Shown here: positions 16,535 through 25,179 of the stretch, one piece after another
Layout: every line of letters begins with the position of its first letter
Position numbering within the stretch: the first letter of the stretch is position 1
NCBI GenBank assembly: GCA_027593245.1
Contig: JAQCJC010000007.1
Coordinates: 1 to 46,738 of the forward strand
Length of the DNA stretch: 46,738 nt
Origin: Bacteroidota bacterium
GTDB taxonomy: Bacteria; Bacteroidota; Bacteroidia; Flavobacteriales; Flavobacteriaceae
Reading direction: 5' to 3'
The notes under the pieces: generated by a model
What the model was told of the DNA's origin: nothing
What the model saw: only the letters and a program-made list of their open reading frames with translations
The model's database searches: none
Position numbers and translations under genes: made by a program

Positions 16535-16954
16535 ATGGCAAACAATAGAACCTTTACGATGCTTAAGCCTGATTCAGTTGAGAAAGGAAACATCGGCCCA
16601 ATTTTAGAAAAAATAACCTCTTCCGGATTTCGTATTGTAGCGATGAAATTAACACAATTGACTACAGCCGATGCTGAGGCTTTTTATGACATTCATAAAG
16701 AACGTCCGTTTTTTGGAGATTTAGTAACGTATATGACTCGAGGTCCCATCGTAGCTGCTATCTTGGAAAAGGATAATGCTGTTGAAGACTTTAGAGCACT
16801 AATTGGCGCAACAAATCCAGTAGAGGCTGCTGAGGGGACCATCCGCAATATGTTCGCTGATTCTATTAGCGAAAATGCTGTCCATGGAAGTGATAGTGAT
16901 GAGAATGCCGCTATTGAAGGTACTTTTCACTTTTCAGGACGCGAGATGTTTTAA
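16535..16954 (+). CDS. ndk: nucleoside-diphosphate kinase
   Basis: A 139-residue NDK that transfers the gamma phosphate of ATP to nucleoside diphosphates. [12 protein letters not shown] at 7-18 is the family start, and [15 protein letters not shown] and [20 protein letters not shown] are conserved. The signature [12 protein letters not shown] near 113-124 carries the active-site His. Length and domain are complete. It stands alone between a strong promoter and a hairpin terminator. Confidence 0.98.
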   Translation: MANNRTFTMLKPDSVEKGNIGPILEKITSSGFRIVAMKLTQLTTADAEAFYDIHKERPFFGDLVTYMTRGPIVAAILEKDNAVEDFRALIGATNPVEAAEGTIRNMFADSISENAVHGSDSDENAAIEGTFHFSGREMF

Positions 16955-16977
16955 AACTTTTCTCGAATTCAATATTA

Positions 16978-17005
16978 AACCCACACCATAGGTGTGGTTT
17001 TTTTG
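16978..17005 (+). terminator. terminator after ndk
   Basis: Stem AACCACACC / GGTGTGGTT with an ATA loop at about 16979-16999, followed on the plus strand by a T-run (TTTTTTTG). On the opposite strand the tail is TTTAAT, so it may also serve weakly for the convergent DciA-like gene. Confidence 0.85.
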
Positions 17006-17302
17006 TTATCTTAAAATAATTTTTTTAATAACTTCTTTACCCAATTCTTCGTTGATCATAGCGATGATTTTGTCTTTACCATAGGCCAATTCTTCGCGTA
17101 AGACAGATGAGCTTAAAGCTACATACAAAGTACCTTTATGTAGTTTGATGCTGTTGGTGTAGTTGTTTACACCATTGCCCATAAGTTCGCGCCAAGCATT
17201 GGCTACGTTTACACTGTCCAGTCCTTTCTCTAATTTGTTATTTTCAACAAATGAAGCCAACACTTCGTTTATTTTTTGATGGTCGTTGTGGCGTTTACTC
17301 AT
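17006..17302 (-). CDS. DUF721/DciA-like protein
   Basis: A 98-residue protein with the DUF721 layout: a helical N-terminus (NEVLASFVENNKLEKGLDSV), VANAWRELMGNGVNNYTNSI, then a short alpha-beta part (LHKGTLYVALSSSVLREELAYGKDKIIAMINEELG). DciA proteins of this family help load the replicative helicase in bacteria that lack DnaC/DnaI; in flavobacteria the gene typically lies next to recF, as here. Two nt separate it from the lipoprotein gene upstream, so recF, lipoprotein and this gene form one operon. Confidence 0.85.
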   Translation of the reverse strand: MSKRHNDHQKINEVLASFVENNKLEKGLDSVNVANAWRELMGNGVNNYTNSIKLHKGTLYVALSSSVLREELAYGKDKIIAMINEELGKEVIKKIILR

Positions 17303-17304
17303 TC

Positions 17305-17715
17305 CTATAAGTTTAGAGGTTCGTAAGGTTTATAGGTGTATACAAAACCCTCGGTATTGGCTAATACGAGTGCTGTGGTACTTGCCGAAATAATTTCCTC
17401 ACTATATGAAGTTGCGTTATCCTTATACACCAAAAACAAGCTATTGTGTTCTGTTTTAATTTCAAAATTAAGCACATCATCAGAGGTTTCAAAAGTTCCT
17501 TGAAAATTTGGTTTTAGCTTTTTACGAAAACCCGAACGATCTGAATTGATTTTAAAATAATCAATTCCTGTACTGATTTTGAATGCCTTAATTTTTGCCC
17601 CGTTCTTATGGACTTGATCAATTTCCCAATAGCCCTCCACAAAATTGAGGTATTGTGCTGGGTCCTTCTTACAACTCATGATCATCAATAAAGAAAAGCA
17701 GATTAAGTTTTTCAT
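17305..17715 (-). CDS. small lipoprotein, lipocalin-like
   Basis: A 136-residue protein with a short signal and lipobox MSC (Cys about 15). The mature part reads as a small beta-barrel with a lipocalin-like opening ([15 protein letters not shown]) and a core of alternating hydrophobic strands. No catalytic motif is visible and the function is unknown. Its ATG overlaps the recF stop by 4 nt (ATGA). It ends in TAG, one of several genes here that do. The operon with recF and the DciA-like gene looks positional more than functional. Confidence 0.8.
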   Translation of the reverse strand: MKNLICFSLLMIMSCKKDPAQYLNFVEGYWEIDQVHKNGAKIKAFKISTGIDYFKINSDRSGFRKKLKPNFQGTFETSDDVLNFEIKTEHNSLFLVYKDNATSYSEEIISASTTALVLANTEGFVYTYKPYEPLNL

Positions 17716-18791
17716 AACTCGAAAATTTCAAAAGATTGATGGACATTTTTCACGGCCTTTTCGGTGCGCTCAGCATGGGTGTCAGAGATGAAAAGCTGCC
17801 CAAAACTATCGTCATTGACCATGCCAATGATACGCTCTACACGTTGTTCGTCCAATTTATCAAAAATATCATCCAAAAGCAAAATGGGAGTATTTCCGCT
17901 TTGCGATTTTATAAAGTCAAATTGTGCCAGTTTCAGCGCAATTAAAAATGATTTTTGTTGCCCTTGACTTCCAAATTTCTTGATTGGGTATTCCCCAATA
18001 TTTAACTCAACATCATCTTTGTGAATGCCTACACTAGTGTATTGTAGTACACGGTCTTTATTGGTCTGTGATTTTAGTAATGCTTCAAGTGACTGATTAT
18101 TTAATTGGCTTTTATATTCCAAGCTTACAATTTCATTTTGATTACTAATTGCCTTGTATTGTTTTAGGAAAACTGGAATAAAAGCCTCGATAAATGCCTT
18201 TCTTTTTTGATGGATTTTAGCCCCCAAATCGGATAGTTGTTCATTGTACACTTCTAATGCATTAATATCAAAAGTATTTTGGTTTGAAAAATACTTTAAT
18301 AAGGCATTGCGTTGACCTAAAATTTTGTTGTATTGAATCAAATGCTCAAGATAAATTTTGTCGCTTTGCGAAATTACCCCATCAATAAATTTCCGTCTCA
18401 TATCGCTACCTTCAGTAATTAAATCACGGTCTGCTGGAGATATAATGACAAGAGGTAAAAACCCTATGTGATCACTAAAGCGTTCGTATACTTTAGCATT
18501 GCGTTTTATGATTTTTTTGTGCCCTTTTTTGAGCGAAACAATTATTTTTTCTTCACGATCTTCTTTAGAGTAATTACCGTCTACAACAAAAAACTCTTCT
18601 CCGTGCTTTATGTTTTGAGAGGCGATGGGGTTGAAGTAGCTCTTCCCAAACGATAAATGATATATGGCGTCCAAAATATTGGTTTTACCAATCCCGTTAG
18701 GTCCAACAAAGCAATTTACCTTTTTGTTAAATTCAAATGATCTGCTGTCAAAATTTTTATAATTTACTAAATTTAGTGACTTTAGAATCAT
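17712..18791 (-). CDS. recF: DNA replication and repair protein RecF
   Basis: SMC-like ATPase of 359 residues that helps load RecA at gapped DNA. Walker A is [12 protein letters not shown] at about 30-41, the ABC signature region is [17 protein letters not shown] near 273, and Walker B is [16 protein letters not shown] near 303. The N-terminal [15 protein letters not shown] opening is typical. Length matches the family. First gene of the recF-lipoprotein-DciA operon, divergent from the TPR membrane protein gene. Confidence 0.97.
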   Translation of the reverse strand: MILKSLNLVNYKNFDSRSFEFNKKVNCFVGPNGIGKTNILDAIYHLSFGKSYFNPIASQNIKHGEEFFVVDGNYSKEDREEKIIVSLKKGHKKIIKRNAKVYERFSDHIGFLPLVIISPADRDLITEGSDMRRKFIDGVISQSDKIYLEHLIQYNKILGQRNALLKYFSNQNTFDINALEVYNEQLSDLGAKIHQKRKAFIEAFIPVFLKQYKAISNQNEIVSLEYKSQLNNQSLEALLKSQTNKDRVLQYTSVGIHKDDVELNIGEYPIKKFGSQGQQKSFLIALKLAQFDFIKSQSGNTPILLLDDIFDKLDEQRVERIIGMVNDDSFGQLFISDTHAERTEKAVKNVHQSFEIFEL

Positions 18792-18808
18792 TTGGATTTA
18801 AATTGGTT

Positions 18809-18816
18809 CAAAATTA
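18809..18816 (-). promoter_or_regulatory. -7 promoter box for recF
   Basis: Minus-strand TAATTTTG matches TAnnTTTG, 17 nt before the recF ATG. The -33 region is not clear. The 138-nt gap to the divergent gene is AT-rich and otherwise featureless. Confidence 0.35.
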
Positions 18817-18900
18817 TATTTTTGATAGGAACTAGACTATTAATGGTGCAAAATATTGAAAAATAACAAATAAATTATCATTAATTTAAGAATAAAATTA

Positions 18901-18908
18901 TATTTTTG
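18901..18908 (+). promoter_or_regulatory. -7 promoter box for the TPR protein gene
   Basis: TATTTTTG matches TAnnTTTG and lies 21 nt before the ATG at 18930. The -33 position has no TTTG. Confidence 0.4.
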
Positions 18909-18929
18909 CCCCTCATATTTTAGAACATT

Positions 18930-19697
18930 ATGGCTACATATAAAAAACGCGGCGGGAAGCCAAAAACAAAAGCAGAAAAACAAAAGTCAATCGAGGAAGG
19001 TTCAACAACTGCAGAGGTCTTCAAATCATTGGATGAAAATGCTTCCAAAACTGAGCAATGGGTTGCCTCAAATCAAAAATATATTTTTGCTATTGTTGGT
19101 ATTGTAGCGGTTTTAGTTTTAGGTTTTTTGGGGTATGACAAATACATACAACAACCCAATGAACGCTTGGCTATGAACGATATGTATTCTGCGCAAAAGT
19201 ATTTCAATGAGGCGGTCAATGGTACAGAACAAGATTCATTGTTTTCTCTTTCTTTGAATGGTGCTGATGGGAAATACGGTATGCTTGATATTGTGGACAC
19301 ATACAGCGGAACAAAAGCTGGGAATTTAGCTAATTATTATGTTGGGATGGCTTATCTAAATATGAAGGACTACGTTAATGCAATAGAGTATTTAAATGCT
19401 TTCGAGTCCACTGATGATGTTTTGGGACCAATCGCCAAAGGGGGTATCGGAGATGCATTTGTTCAACTCGAACAACTTGACGAGGCTTATGATTATTATG
19501 TTCAAGCTGCAAATGACAGAACGAATAATTACACCACACCAATGTACTTGTATAAAGCAGGTGTAATCGGTTTAAAATTAGGTAAAAACTCAAAGGCTTT
19601 GAGCTTTTTTAATACTATAAAATCAGATTTTCCCAATAGTACAGAAGCTAAAGATATTGATGTTTTTATAGGAAAAGCACAAGCAGCGCGTAACTAA
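18930..19697 (+). CDS. single-pass membrane protein with TPR repeats (YfgM-like)
   Basis: A 255-residue protein. The basic N-terminus ([17 protein letters not shown]) and an amphipathic stretch precede one transmembrane helix at about 48-68 ([21 protein letters not shown]). The rest is helical with TPR-type units ([59 protein letters not shown]). This is the layout of YfgM-like periplasmic TPR proteins that contact the SecYEG/chaperone network; that role is only an analogy here. Seven nt before ribH, so co-transcribed. Confidence 0.85.
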   Translation: MATYKKRGGKPKTKAEKQKSIEEGSTTAEVFKSLDENASKTEQWVASNQKYIFAIVGIVAVLVLGFLGYDKYIQQPNERLAMNDMYSAQKYFNEAVNGTEQDSLFSLSLNGADGKYGMLDIVDTYSGTKAGNLANYYVGMAYLNMKDYVNAIEYLNAFESTDDVLGPIAKGGIGDAFVQLEQLDEAYDYYVQAANDRTNNYTTPMYLYKAGVIGLKLGKNSKALSFFNTIKSDFPNSTEAKDIDVFIGKAQAARN

Positions 19698-19704
19698 AAA
19701 ACGC

Positions 19705-20190
19705 ATGGCAACGGTAAATATAAATCTTTCTAATTACGATAAATCAGCACTTCCAGATGCATCTAGTTTCAAACTGGGCATTGTTGTTTCTGAGTGGAAT
19801 GCTGAGGTTACCAATGGGCTTCTTCAGGGTGCTTTAAAAACATTATTAGATTGTGGTGTTTTGGATCATAATATTTCTGTTCACAAAGTCCCTGGTAGTT
19901 TTGAACTTGTTTTTGGTGCAAAAAAACTGCAAACTTCGGGAGTTGATGCTGTAATTACCATAGGCTGTGTAATTCAAGGAGAAACAAAACACTTTGATTA
20001 CGTTTGTGCAGGGGTAACACAAGGGATTAAGGATTTAAATATAAACCATTCAATTCCGGTAATTTTCTGTGTTTTGACTGACAATAATCTTCAGCAATCA
20101 TTAGATCGATCTGGAGGAAAGTACGGAAACAAAGGCATTGAAGCCGCAATAACCGCTCTAAAAATGATTGATTTTAATAGATCTATATAA
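19705..20190 (+). CDS. ribH: 6,7-dimethyl-8-ribityllumazine synthase
   Basis: Condenses the ribityl-pyrimidine intermediate with dihydroxybutanone phosphate in riboflavin synthesis. The 161 residues include [52 protein letters not shown] with the catalytic His near residue 91, [11 protein letters not shown] and [20 protein letters not shown]. Complete and ordinary. It follows the TPR gene by 7 nt and precedes two small membrane-protein genes and mutL. No other riboflavin genes and no FMN riboswitch are seen nearby. Confidence 0.97.
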   Translation: MATVNINLSNYDKSALPDASSFKLGIVVSEWNAEVTNGLLQGALKTLLDCGVLDHNISVHKVPGSFELVFGAKKLQTSGVDAVITIGCVIQGETKHFDYVCAGVTQGIKDLNINHSIPVIFCVLTDNNLQQSLDRSGGKYGNKGIEAAITALKMIDFNRSI

Positions 20191-20237
20191 TTTGGTTTAA
20201 ATTTTAGACTCCTCTTTTTTATGCTGTAATTTTTAAG

Positions 20238-20245
20238 TATTTTTG
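20238..20245 (+). promoter_or_regulatory. -7 promoter box before the small membrane ORF
   Basis: TATTTTTG matches TAnnTTTG, 23 nt before the ATG at 20269. It may drive the small ORF, the 90-residue protein, mutL and the genes beyond. The -33 is only a T-run. Confidence 0.35.
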
Positions 20246-20268
20246 ATTTCATCGAACTTACATTTTTT

Positions 20269-20385
20269 ATGGTAAAATTCAGATCAAGAACTCAGTGTAA
20301 AAAAACCTACTCGGTATCATGGTTAGTGGTAGTTCTTATTGTAATTTTAATTGGAATGTTTGTTTTGGATTTGAAATATATTTAG
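20269..20385 (+). CDS. putative 38-residue single-pass membrane protein
   Basis: A short frame of 38 codons plus TAG. The product has a basic N-terminus (MVKFRSRTQCKKT) and a hydrophobic helix (SWLVVVLIVILIGMFVLDL), which obeys the positive-inside rule. A -7 box stands in front and the stop is 2 nt before the next ATG, so spacing looks like a real operon member. No family recognised. It could be a chance frame; protein-level or comparative support is lacking. Confidence 0.5.
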   Translation: MVKFRSRTQCKKTYSVSWLVVVLIVILIGMFVLDLKYI

Positions 20386-20387
20386 AT

Positions 20388-20660
20388 ATGGGATTATTTA
20401 AACTCAGAAAAAATAAAAAATTCAATTACGAGCCGCGTTACTATAAAGGGGATTCAAGTCCGTTTGAAATGAAACACAAGTTCGATGACCAGCGAGTGAC
20501 CGTTCAAAAAACGAACTTAAAAGGTACATTAAAAAATGCGCTTAATGATGCTAGGCACACAGATCGTGCGACCAGCAGACGAATAGGGTTTATTATTATG
20601 GTTCTTGTTTTAGTCGCTTTGTGGATCATTGATTTTGACCTTTCATTATTTTTTAGCTAA
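20388..20660 (+). CDS. conserved 90-residue C-tail membrane protein
   Basis: Starts at ATG 20388 (MGLFKLRKNKKFNYEPRYYKGD), not at an upstream GTG-type extension that would run through the small ORF in another frame. The first 60 residues are strongly basic and soluble; the last 25 form one transmembrane helix (IGFIIMVLVLVALWII). Similar short proteins next to ribH in flavobacteria are sometimes mislabelled as a riboflavin synthase subunit; nothing in the sequence supports that. Function unknown. Its TAA shares one base with the mutL ATG (TAATG), suggesting coupling. Confidence 0.8.
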   Translation: MGLFKLRKNKKFNYEPRYYKGDSSPFEMKHKFDDQRVTVQKTNLKGTLKNALNDARHTDRATSRRIGFIIMVLVLVALWIIDFDLSLFFS

Positions 20661-22486
20661 TGGCAGACATCATAAACCTTTTACCAGATCACGTAGCCAA
20701 TCAGATTGCTGCTGGAGAAGTTGTTCAACGGCCTTCTTCAGTCGTAAAGGAATTACTGGAAAACGCTATCGATGCTGGATCCACAACTATTAAGTTATTC
20801 ATCAAAAATGCTGGAAAAACTCGAATTCAAGTGATTGACGATGGTAAGGGGATGAGTGATACTGATGCACGATTGAGTTTCGAGCGTCATGCAACCTCTA
20901 AAATTAATTCTGCGGAAGATTTATTTTCCTTAAACACTAAAGGGTTTCGTGGAGAGGCTTTGGCCAGCATTGCCGCTATTGCACATGTAGAGCTCAAAAC
21001 TAAACAGGAAAATGACGAGTTAGGAACCGCTATTACCATAGAAGGGAGTTTAGTAAAAAAACAAGAGACCACTGCTACTTCAAAAGGAACATCTATAGCT
21101 GTCAAAAATTTGTTTTTTAATATACCTGCCCGGCGAAATTTCCTCAAATCTGATGCTGTAGAATTGCGCCATATAATCGATGAATTTCATCGTGTAGTTT
21201 TAGCACATCCCCAAATAAATTTTTCAATGTACCACAACGACAATAACTTATTTGACTTGCGTTCCGAAAATTTTAGACAACGTATTGTACATACCTTTGG
21301 AAAAAAAACAAATGAGAAGTTAGTACCCGTCGATGAGGATACGGAGTTGTTAAAAATAAGTGGTTTTGTCGGAAAACCTGAGTTTGCGAAAAAATCAAGG
21401 GGAGAACAATTTTTCTTTGTAAATCAGCGCTTCATCAAAAGCCCTTATTTGAATCACGCTATTCAAGCTGCTTTTGAAGGTTTAATAGCTCCAAATAAAT
21501 ATCCAAGCTATTTTTTGAATTTGAGAGTTGACCCGAAGTCTATTGATATTAATATTCACCCTACTAAAACAGAAATTAAATTTGATGATGAACCCACTAT
21601 TTATGCTTTGTTACGTGCTGCCGTAAAGCACAGTTTAGGGCAATTTAGTGTTGCACCTATCCTTGATTTTAAGCGGGATGCGGCTCTGGATACTCCGTAC
21701 CATCAACAAAGCGATAACGTATCAAGCCCAAGAGTTGAGGTTGATCCATATTTTAATCCATTTTCTAGTTCTAAACCTAATAAAAGTACACCAAATACGC
21801 CTGCATGGGAAAGTCTTTACACGGGCATAAAATCGGCAGCAAACAATACTAATGATTTTAGCGAAGTGCAATTTGAGTCTGATGAGTTTCAATCTTCAAT
21901 TTTTGATGAAGATGAAAGCAAAAAGGTCCAAAACACCTTTCAATTACAACATAAATACATTATCAGTACCATTAAATCTGGCATGGTTGTTATCGACCAA
22001 AACAGAGCTCACCAACGAATTTTATATGAAGATTTTTTAAAACAAATTACCGTAAAAGATACGGTTCGGCAGCAGCTGATGTTTCCGCTAAGTTTTGAAT
22101 TTTCAACTAAAGATTTCGATGTATTTCAAAATTTAAAGGAGCAATTGGAGCATTCTGGTTTTGTATTTGATGAACTGAGTAATAAACAAGTCACAATTTC
22201 TGCTATACCCGCAGCATTAAAGGAAAGTGATGTTGCAAAAGTATTTACCCAGCTTATTGATGATGTGCATAATGAAGTTCCTGATTTTAATTTCAGTTCT
22301 AGTGATTTATTGGCTAAAACATTTGCTAAAAGTCTTGCAATCAAAAACGGAAAAAAGTTAAATGTGACTGAGCAGGAGTTTATTGTTAACTCATTATTTG
22401 CTTGTAAAGAACCGACGCTCTCTTTGAACAATAAGGCTATTTTTAAGACCATAAAAATTACAGAAATAGAATCTAAATTTAATTAA
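20660..22486 (+). CDS. mutL: DNA mismatch repair protein MutL
   Basis: A 608-residue MutL. The N-terminal GHKL ATPase has VKELLENAIDAG, IDDGKGM, RHATSKI and GFRGEALASI; the middle has FVNQRFIKSP and DINIHPTKTEIKF. A long variable linker (about 330-425) leads to the C-terminal dimerisation domain. The endonuclease signature, usually DQHAxxExxxxE, reads DQNRAHQRILYE, and the late cysteine/histidine metal motifs are not visible. So it is probably a matchmaker without nicking activity, or uses an altered site. Starts one base inside the preceding gene; rhomboid genes follow after 1 nt. Confidence 0.97.
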   Translation: MADIINLLPDHVANQIAAGEVVQRPSSVVKELLENAIDAGSTTIKLFIKNAGKTRIQVIDDGKGMSDTDARLSFERHATSKINSAEDLFSLNTKGFRGEALASIAAIAHVELKTKQENDELGTAITIEGSLVKKQETTATSKGTSIAVKNLFFNIPARRNFLKSDAVELRHIIDEFHRVVLAHPQINFSMYHNDNNLFDLRSENFRQRIVHTFGKKTNEKLVPVDEDTELLKISGFVGKPEFAKKSRGEQFFFVNQRFIKSPYLNHAIQAAFEGLIAPNKYPSYFLNLRVDPKSIDINIHPTKTEIKFDDEPTIYALLRAAVKHSLGQFSVAPILDFKRDAALDTPYHQQSDNVSSPRVEVDPYFNPFSSSKPNKSTPNTPAWESLYTGIKSAANNTNDFSEVQFESDEFQSSIFDEDESKKVQNTFQLQHKYIISTIKSGMVVIDQNRAHQRILYEDFLKQITVKDTVRQQLMFPLSFEFSTKDFDVFQNLKEQLEHSGFVFDELSNKQVTISAIPAALKESDVAKVFTQLIDDVHNEVPDFNFSSSDLLAKTFAKSLAIKNGKKLNVTEQEFIVNSLFACKEPTLSLNNKAIFKTIKITEIESKFN

Positions 22487-22487
22487 T

Positions 22488-23309
22488 ATGCTTAGAATTA
22501 CTCCTACAGTCAAACACCTAGTAATCTTGAATGTTATTATATTTCTAGGTACATACTTTATGGGTAATGAAGACTTGTTTTTCCGTCTATTAGCTCTTTT
22601 TTATCCTTTGAGCAGCTACTTTGAGCCCTGGCAAATTATTTCGCATATGTTTATGCACGGGAGTTTTCAGCATTTGTTATTCAATATGTTTGCGCTCTGG
22701 ATGTTTGGAACTGCTGTCGAGCATTATTTTGGTCAAAAAAAGTTTATTGTATTTTACATCAGTTGTGGCTTAGGCGCTGTAGCACTTACTTTTTTAGTTT
22801 ATTATATTCAGATTTATCCTTTAATAACCGAATTAGAAGGGCGTGGATTTACTTTCGAATTTATAAAAGAAACTACTCGTTTAAACATTTTGCAAAACAA
22901 TATATTTAAAGGTGAGATTTTAGTTCAAAAAATGCAGGTTATTCTTGATAATTTTGGCTACAGCTTGAGTCAAATAGATCAAAACACCTTTGGTCGTATA
23001 TTTGATTTAAATGTAAAAAGCAATTCATCCATGGTAGGTGCTTCTGGTGCAATAATGGGTATTTTAGTGGCTTTTGGTATGATGAATCCCAATGCTGAAC
23101 TGATGATGATTTTTCTGCCTATTCCGATAAAAGCAAAATATTTTATCCCTGGAATTATTGCTTTGGATTTGTTTTCTGCCGTCTCTGGAGTTTCAATTTT
23201 TAGTCCAAGCAATACGGCTTATATAGCCCATATTGGTGGTGCGCTTACTGGATTCTTACTTATGTACTTTTGGAAAAAAAATCAATTTGATAAATACCGC
23301 TGGAATTAA
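22488..23309 (+). CDS. rhomboid-family intramembrane serine protease
   Basis: A 273-residue polytopic protein that cleaves transmembrane substrates inside the membrane. SHMFMHGSFQHLLFNMFALWMFG carries the family HxxxxHxxxN in transmembrane helix 2, GASGAIMGILVA holds the catalytic Ser, and AHIGGALTGF the catalytic His. An insert of about 65 residues separates the second hydrophobic block from the GASG helix. Complete. It abuts a second rhomboid gene: the ATG follows directly on this gene's TAA. Confidence 0.93.
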   Translation: MLRITPTVKHLVILNVIIFLGTYFMGNEDLFFRLLALFYPLSSYFEPWQIISHMFMHGSFQHLLFNMFALWMFGTAVEHYFGQKKFIVFYISCGLGAVALTFLVYYIQIYPLITELEGRGFTFEFIKETTRLNILQNNIFKGEILVQKMQVILDNFGYSLSQIDQNTFGRIFDLNVKSNSSMVGASGAIMGILVAFGMMNPNAELMMIFLPIPIKAKYFIPGIIALDLFSAVSGVSIFSPSNTAYIAHIGGALTGFLLMYFWKKNQFDKYRWN

Positions 23310-24158
23310 ATGAGTAGCCTGAAACAAGATATAAAGACAAAGTTTTTGCACTTACACGTTTTAGAAAAAATAATTGTATTAAATACAAGTCTGTTTTTTT
23401 TAGGAATAATCCTGAATTTATTGGGATTCAATCTTTTAGACTGGTTTTCGTTACCATACAGGTTTTCAGAAGTTCTTTCACATCCATGGAGCATAATTAC
23501 ATATGGGTTTTTGCACCATAGCCTTGGGCACCTCTTTTTTAATATGTTAGTCTTGTATTTTATAGCGCAATCTTTTGCTAATTTATTTAAACCTCGTCTT
23601 TCATTTAAAATTTACATTTTGGGCGTAATCTTTGGTGGTTTAGCATTTGTATTCGTTTCCATGCTCTTCCCAGATTTATTGCGCATCAATGGCCCTTTGG
23701 TTGGTGCATCAGCAGGAGTTCGTGCTTGTATTTTATTCCTTTGTGTGTATTGGCCAAATAAACCCATAGGATTTTTCTCTTTTAGGTTTCCTTTGAAGTA
23801 TTTGGGAATAGCTATGGTCCTATTAGATTTGCCAGGATTGATGTCGGTGAATTCTGGTGGAATAGTGGCTCATATTGGGGGTTATCTTTCGGGCTTTTTG
23901 TATGCAAAACAATTTAAAATCGGAAAGGACTTAGGTTCTTTTCTTGATGTTGTTTTAGATTATTTCAAATCAGTAAATAAGTTAAAAACTGTTCACAAAT
24001 CTAAGTCATCTACCATGGGCGGAAAACAAAAAAAAGAGTTTAATACATTCCCACAGCAAAAACAAATAGATTTGATATTAGATAAAATTAGTAAAAGTGG
24101 ATATGATAGTTTAACACAAGCGGAAAAAGATTTTTTATTTCGTGCAGGAAAAAAGTAA
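23310..24158 (+). CDS. rhomboid-family intramembrane protease with C-terminal tail
   Basis: A 282-residue second rhomboid. TYGFLHHSLGHLFFNMLVLYF, VGASAGVRACI (Ser after GA) and IVAHIGGYLSGFLYA mark the helices with the conserved His/Asn, catalytic Ser and catalytic His. After the last membrane helix there is a soluble tail of about 80 residues ending in DKISKSGYDSLTQAEKDFLF, a short helical module seen at the end of many Bacteroidota rhomboids. Paired with the preceding rhomboid; substrates unknown. Confidence 0.92.
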   Translation: MSSLKQDIKTKFLHLHVLEKIIVLNTSLFFLGIILNLLGFNLLDWFSLPYRFSEVLSHPWSIITYGFLHHSLGHLFFNMLVLYFIAQSFANLFKPRLSFKIYILGVIFGGLAFVFVSMLFPDLLRINGPLVGASAGVRACILFLCVYWPNKPIGFFSFRFPLKYLGIAMVLLDLPGLMSVNSGGIVAHIGGYLSGFLYAKQFKIGKDLGSFLDVVLDYFKSVNKLKTVHKSKSSTMGGKQKKEFNTFPQQKQIDLILDKISKSGYDSLTQAEKDFLFRAGKK

Positions 24159-24163
24159 TTATT

Positions 24164-25177
24164 TTGAAACGTTTAAACTTTTTTGATAAAATTTTATTTC
24201 TTCTAAACACTTTAGTTTCTACACTATTACTCCTTTCTTATTTTCTACCTTTTTTACCACCTAAAACATTTTCGCATTTGGCCGTTTTGAGTCTTACCGT
24301 ACCTTTTTTAATTCTCATTAATATTTTATTTTGTGTCTATTGGTTAGTTAAAATTAGGCGGCAATTTTTATTATCAGCACTAGTTTTAGGACTTGGATAC
24401 AACCATTTATTGTCATTATATAATTTTTCGGGTAGTGAAACATCGGCTAAAGAAGAAGGCCTAACCCTCATGAGTTACAATGTTCGTTTACTGAATTTTT
24501 ACAATTGGATCAACGATGAAGCTATTCCAGAAAAAATACAAGCTTTTATTGAAAAACAATCACCAGATATATTAACAGTTCAAGAATACAACAGTAGTGA
24601 AGCTCTACCATTGGATTACCCACATGTATTCAGCTCAGCTTCAAAAACTAAATCTGAATTAGTTATTTTTTCAAAATATCCTTTTTTGGATAAGGGCATT
24701 ATAAAGTTCTCAAATTCTGCGAATTCGGCAATATACGCTGATATTCTGATTAACTCTGATACACTCAGAATTTATAATATTCATCTGCAATCATCGGGGG
24801 TAAATCCAAATGTAAAAAGATTAGATTCAAAAACATCTGACCGGCTTTTTAGACGCCTCAGCAAAACATTTAAAGCCCAACAAGACCAGGCCGAGTTGGT
24901 TTCTAATCACCTGCACAACTCTCCTTATAAAACTATTTTAAGTGGTGATTTTAACAATACTGCTCATTCTTATGTATACCGTCTTTTGAAATCAAATTTA
25001 AACGACGCTTTTGAAGTAGCTGGTAGTGGATTTGGTCCTACATTTGCATTTCAATATTTTCCTTTGCGCATCGATTTTATTTTAGTCGATGAAGGGTTAA
25101 AGGTTTCAAGTTTCAAAAATCACAAGGTAAAGTATTCCGATCATTTTCCAATTTCGACATTAGTACAAAACAATTAG
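24164..25177 (+). CDS. membrane-anchored endonuclease/exonuclease/phosphatase-family protein
   Basis: A 337-residue protein. Three hydrophobic segments occupy roughly residues 10-80. The EEP catalytic domain follows: LMSYNVRLLN, ILTVQEYN (metal Glu), IYNIHLQSSG (His), LSGDFNNTAHS (Asp/Asn), RIDFILVDEG and YSDHFPI (terminal Asp-His). All catalytic residues are present. Substrates in this fold range from nucleic acids to phospholipids; the membrane anchor favours a lipid or extracytoplasmic substrate, which is inference. The start is TTG, as no ATG lies near the N-terminal hydrophobic block. It converges on the WbqC-like gene with two bases between stop codons. Confidence 0.88.
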   Translation: MKRLNFFDKILFLLNTLVSTLLLLSYFLPFLPPKTFSHLAVLSLTVPFLILINILFCVYWLVKIRRQFLLSALVLGLGYNHLLSLYNFSGSETSAKEEGLTLMSYNVRLLNFYNWINDEAIPEKIQAFIEKQSPDILTVQEYNSSEALPLDYPHVFSSASKTKSELVIFSKYPFLDKGIIKFSNSANSAIYADILINSDTLRIYNIHLQSSGVNPNVKRLDSKTSDRLFRRLSKTFKAQQDQAELVSNHLHNSPYKTILSGDFNNTAHSYVYRLLKSNLNDAFEVAGSGFGPTFAFQYFPLRIDFILVDEGLKVSSFKNHKVKYSDHFPISTLVQNN

Positions 25178-25179
25178 CC

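Noticed and set aside
20191-20268. FMN riboswitch or other RNA near ribH
   Set aside because: The short A/T-rich gap lies downstream of ribH and has none of the conserved FMN-element blocks; only a -7 promoter box is seen.
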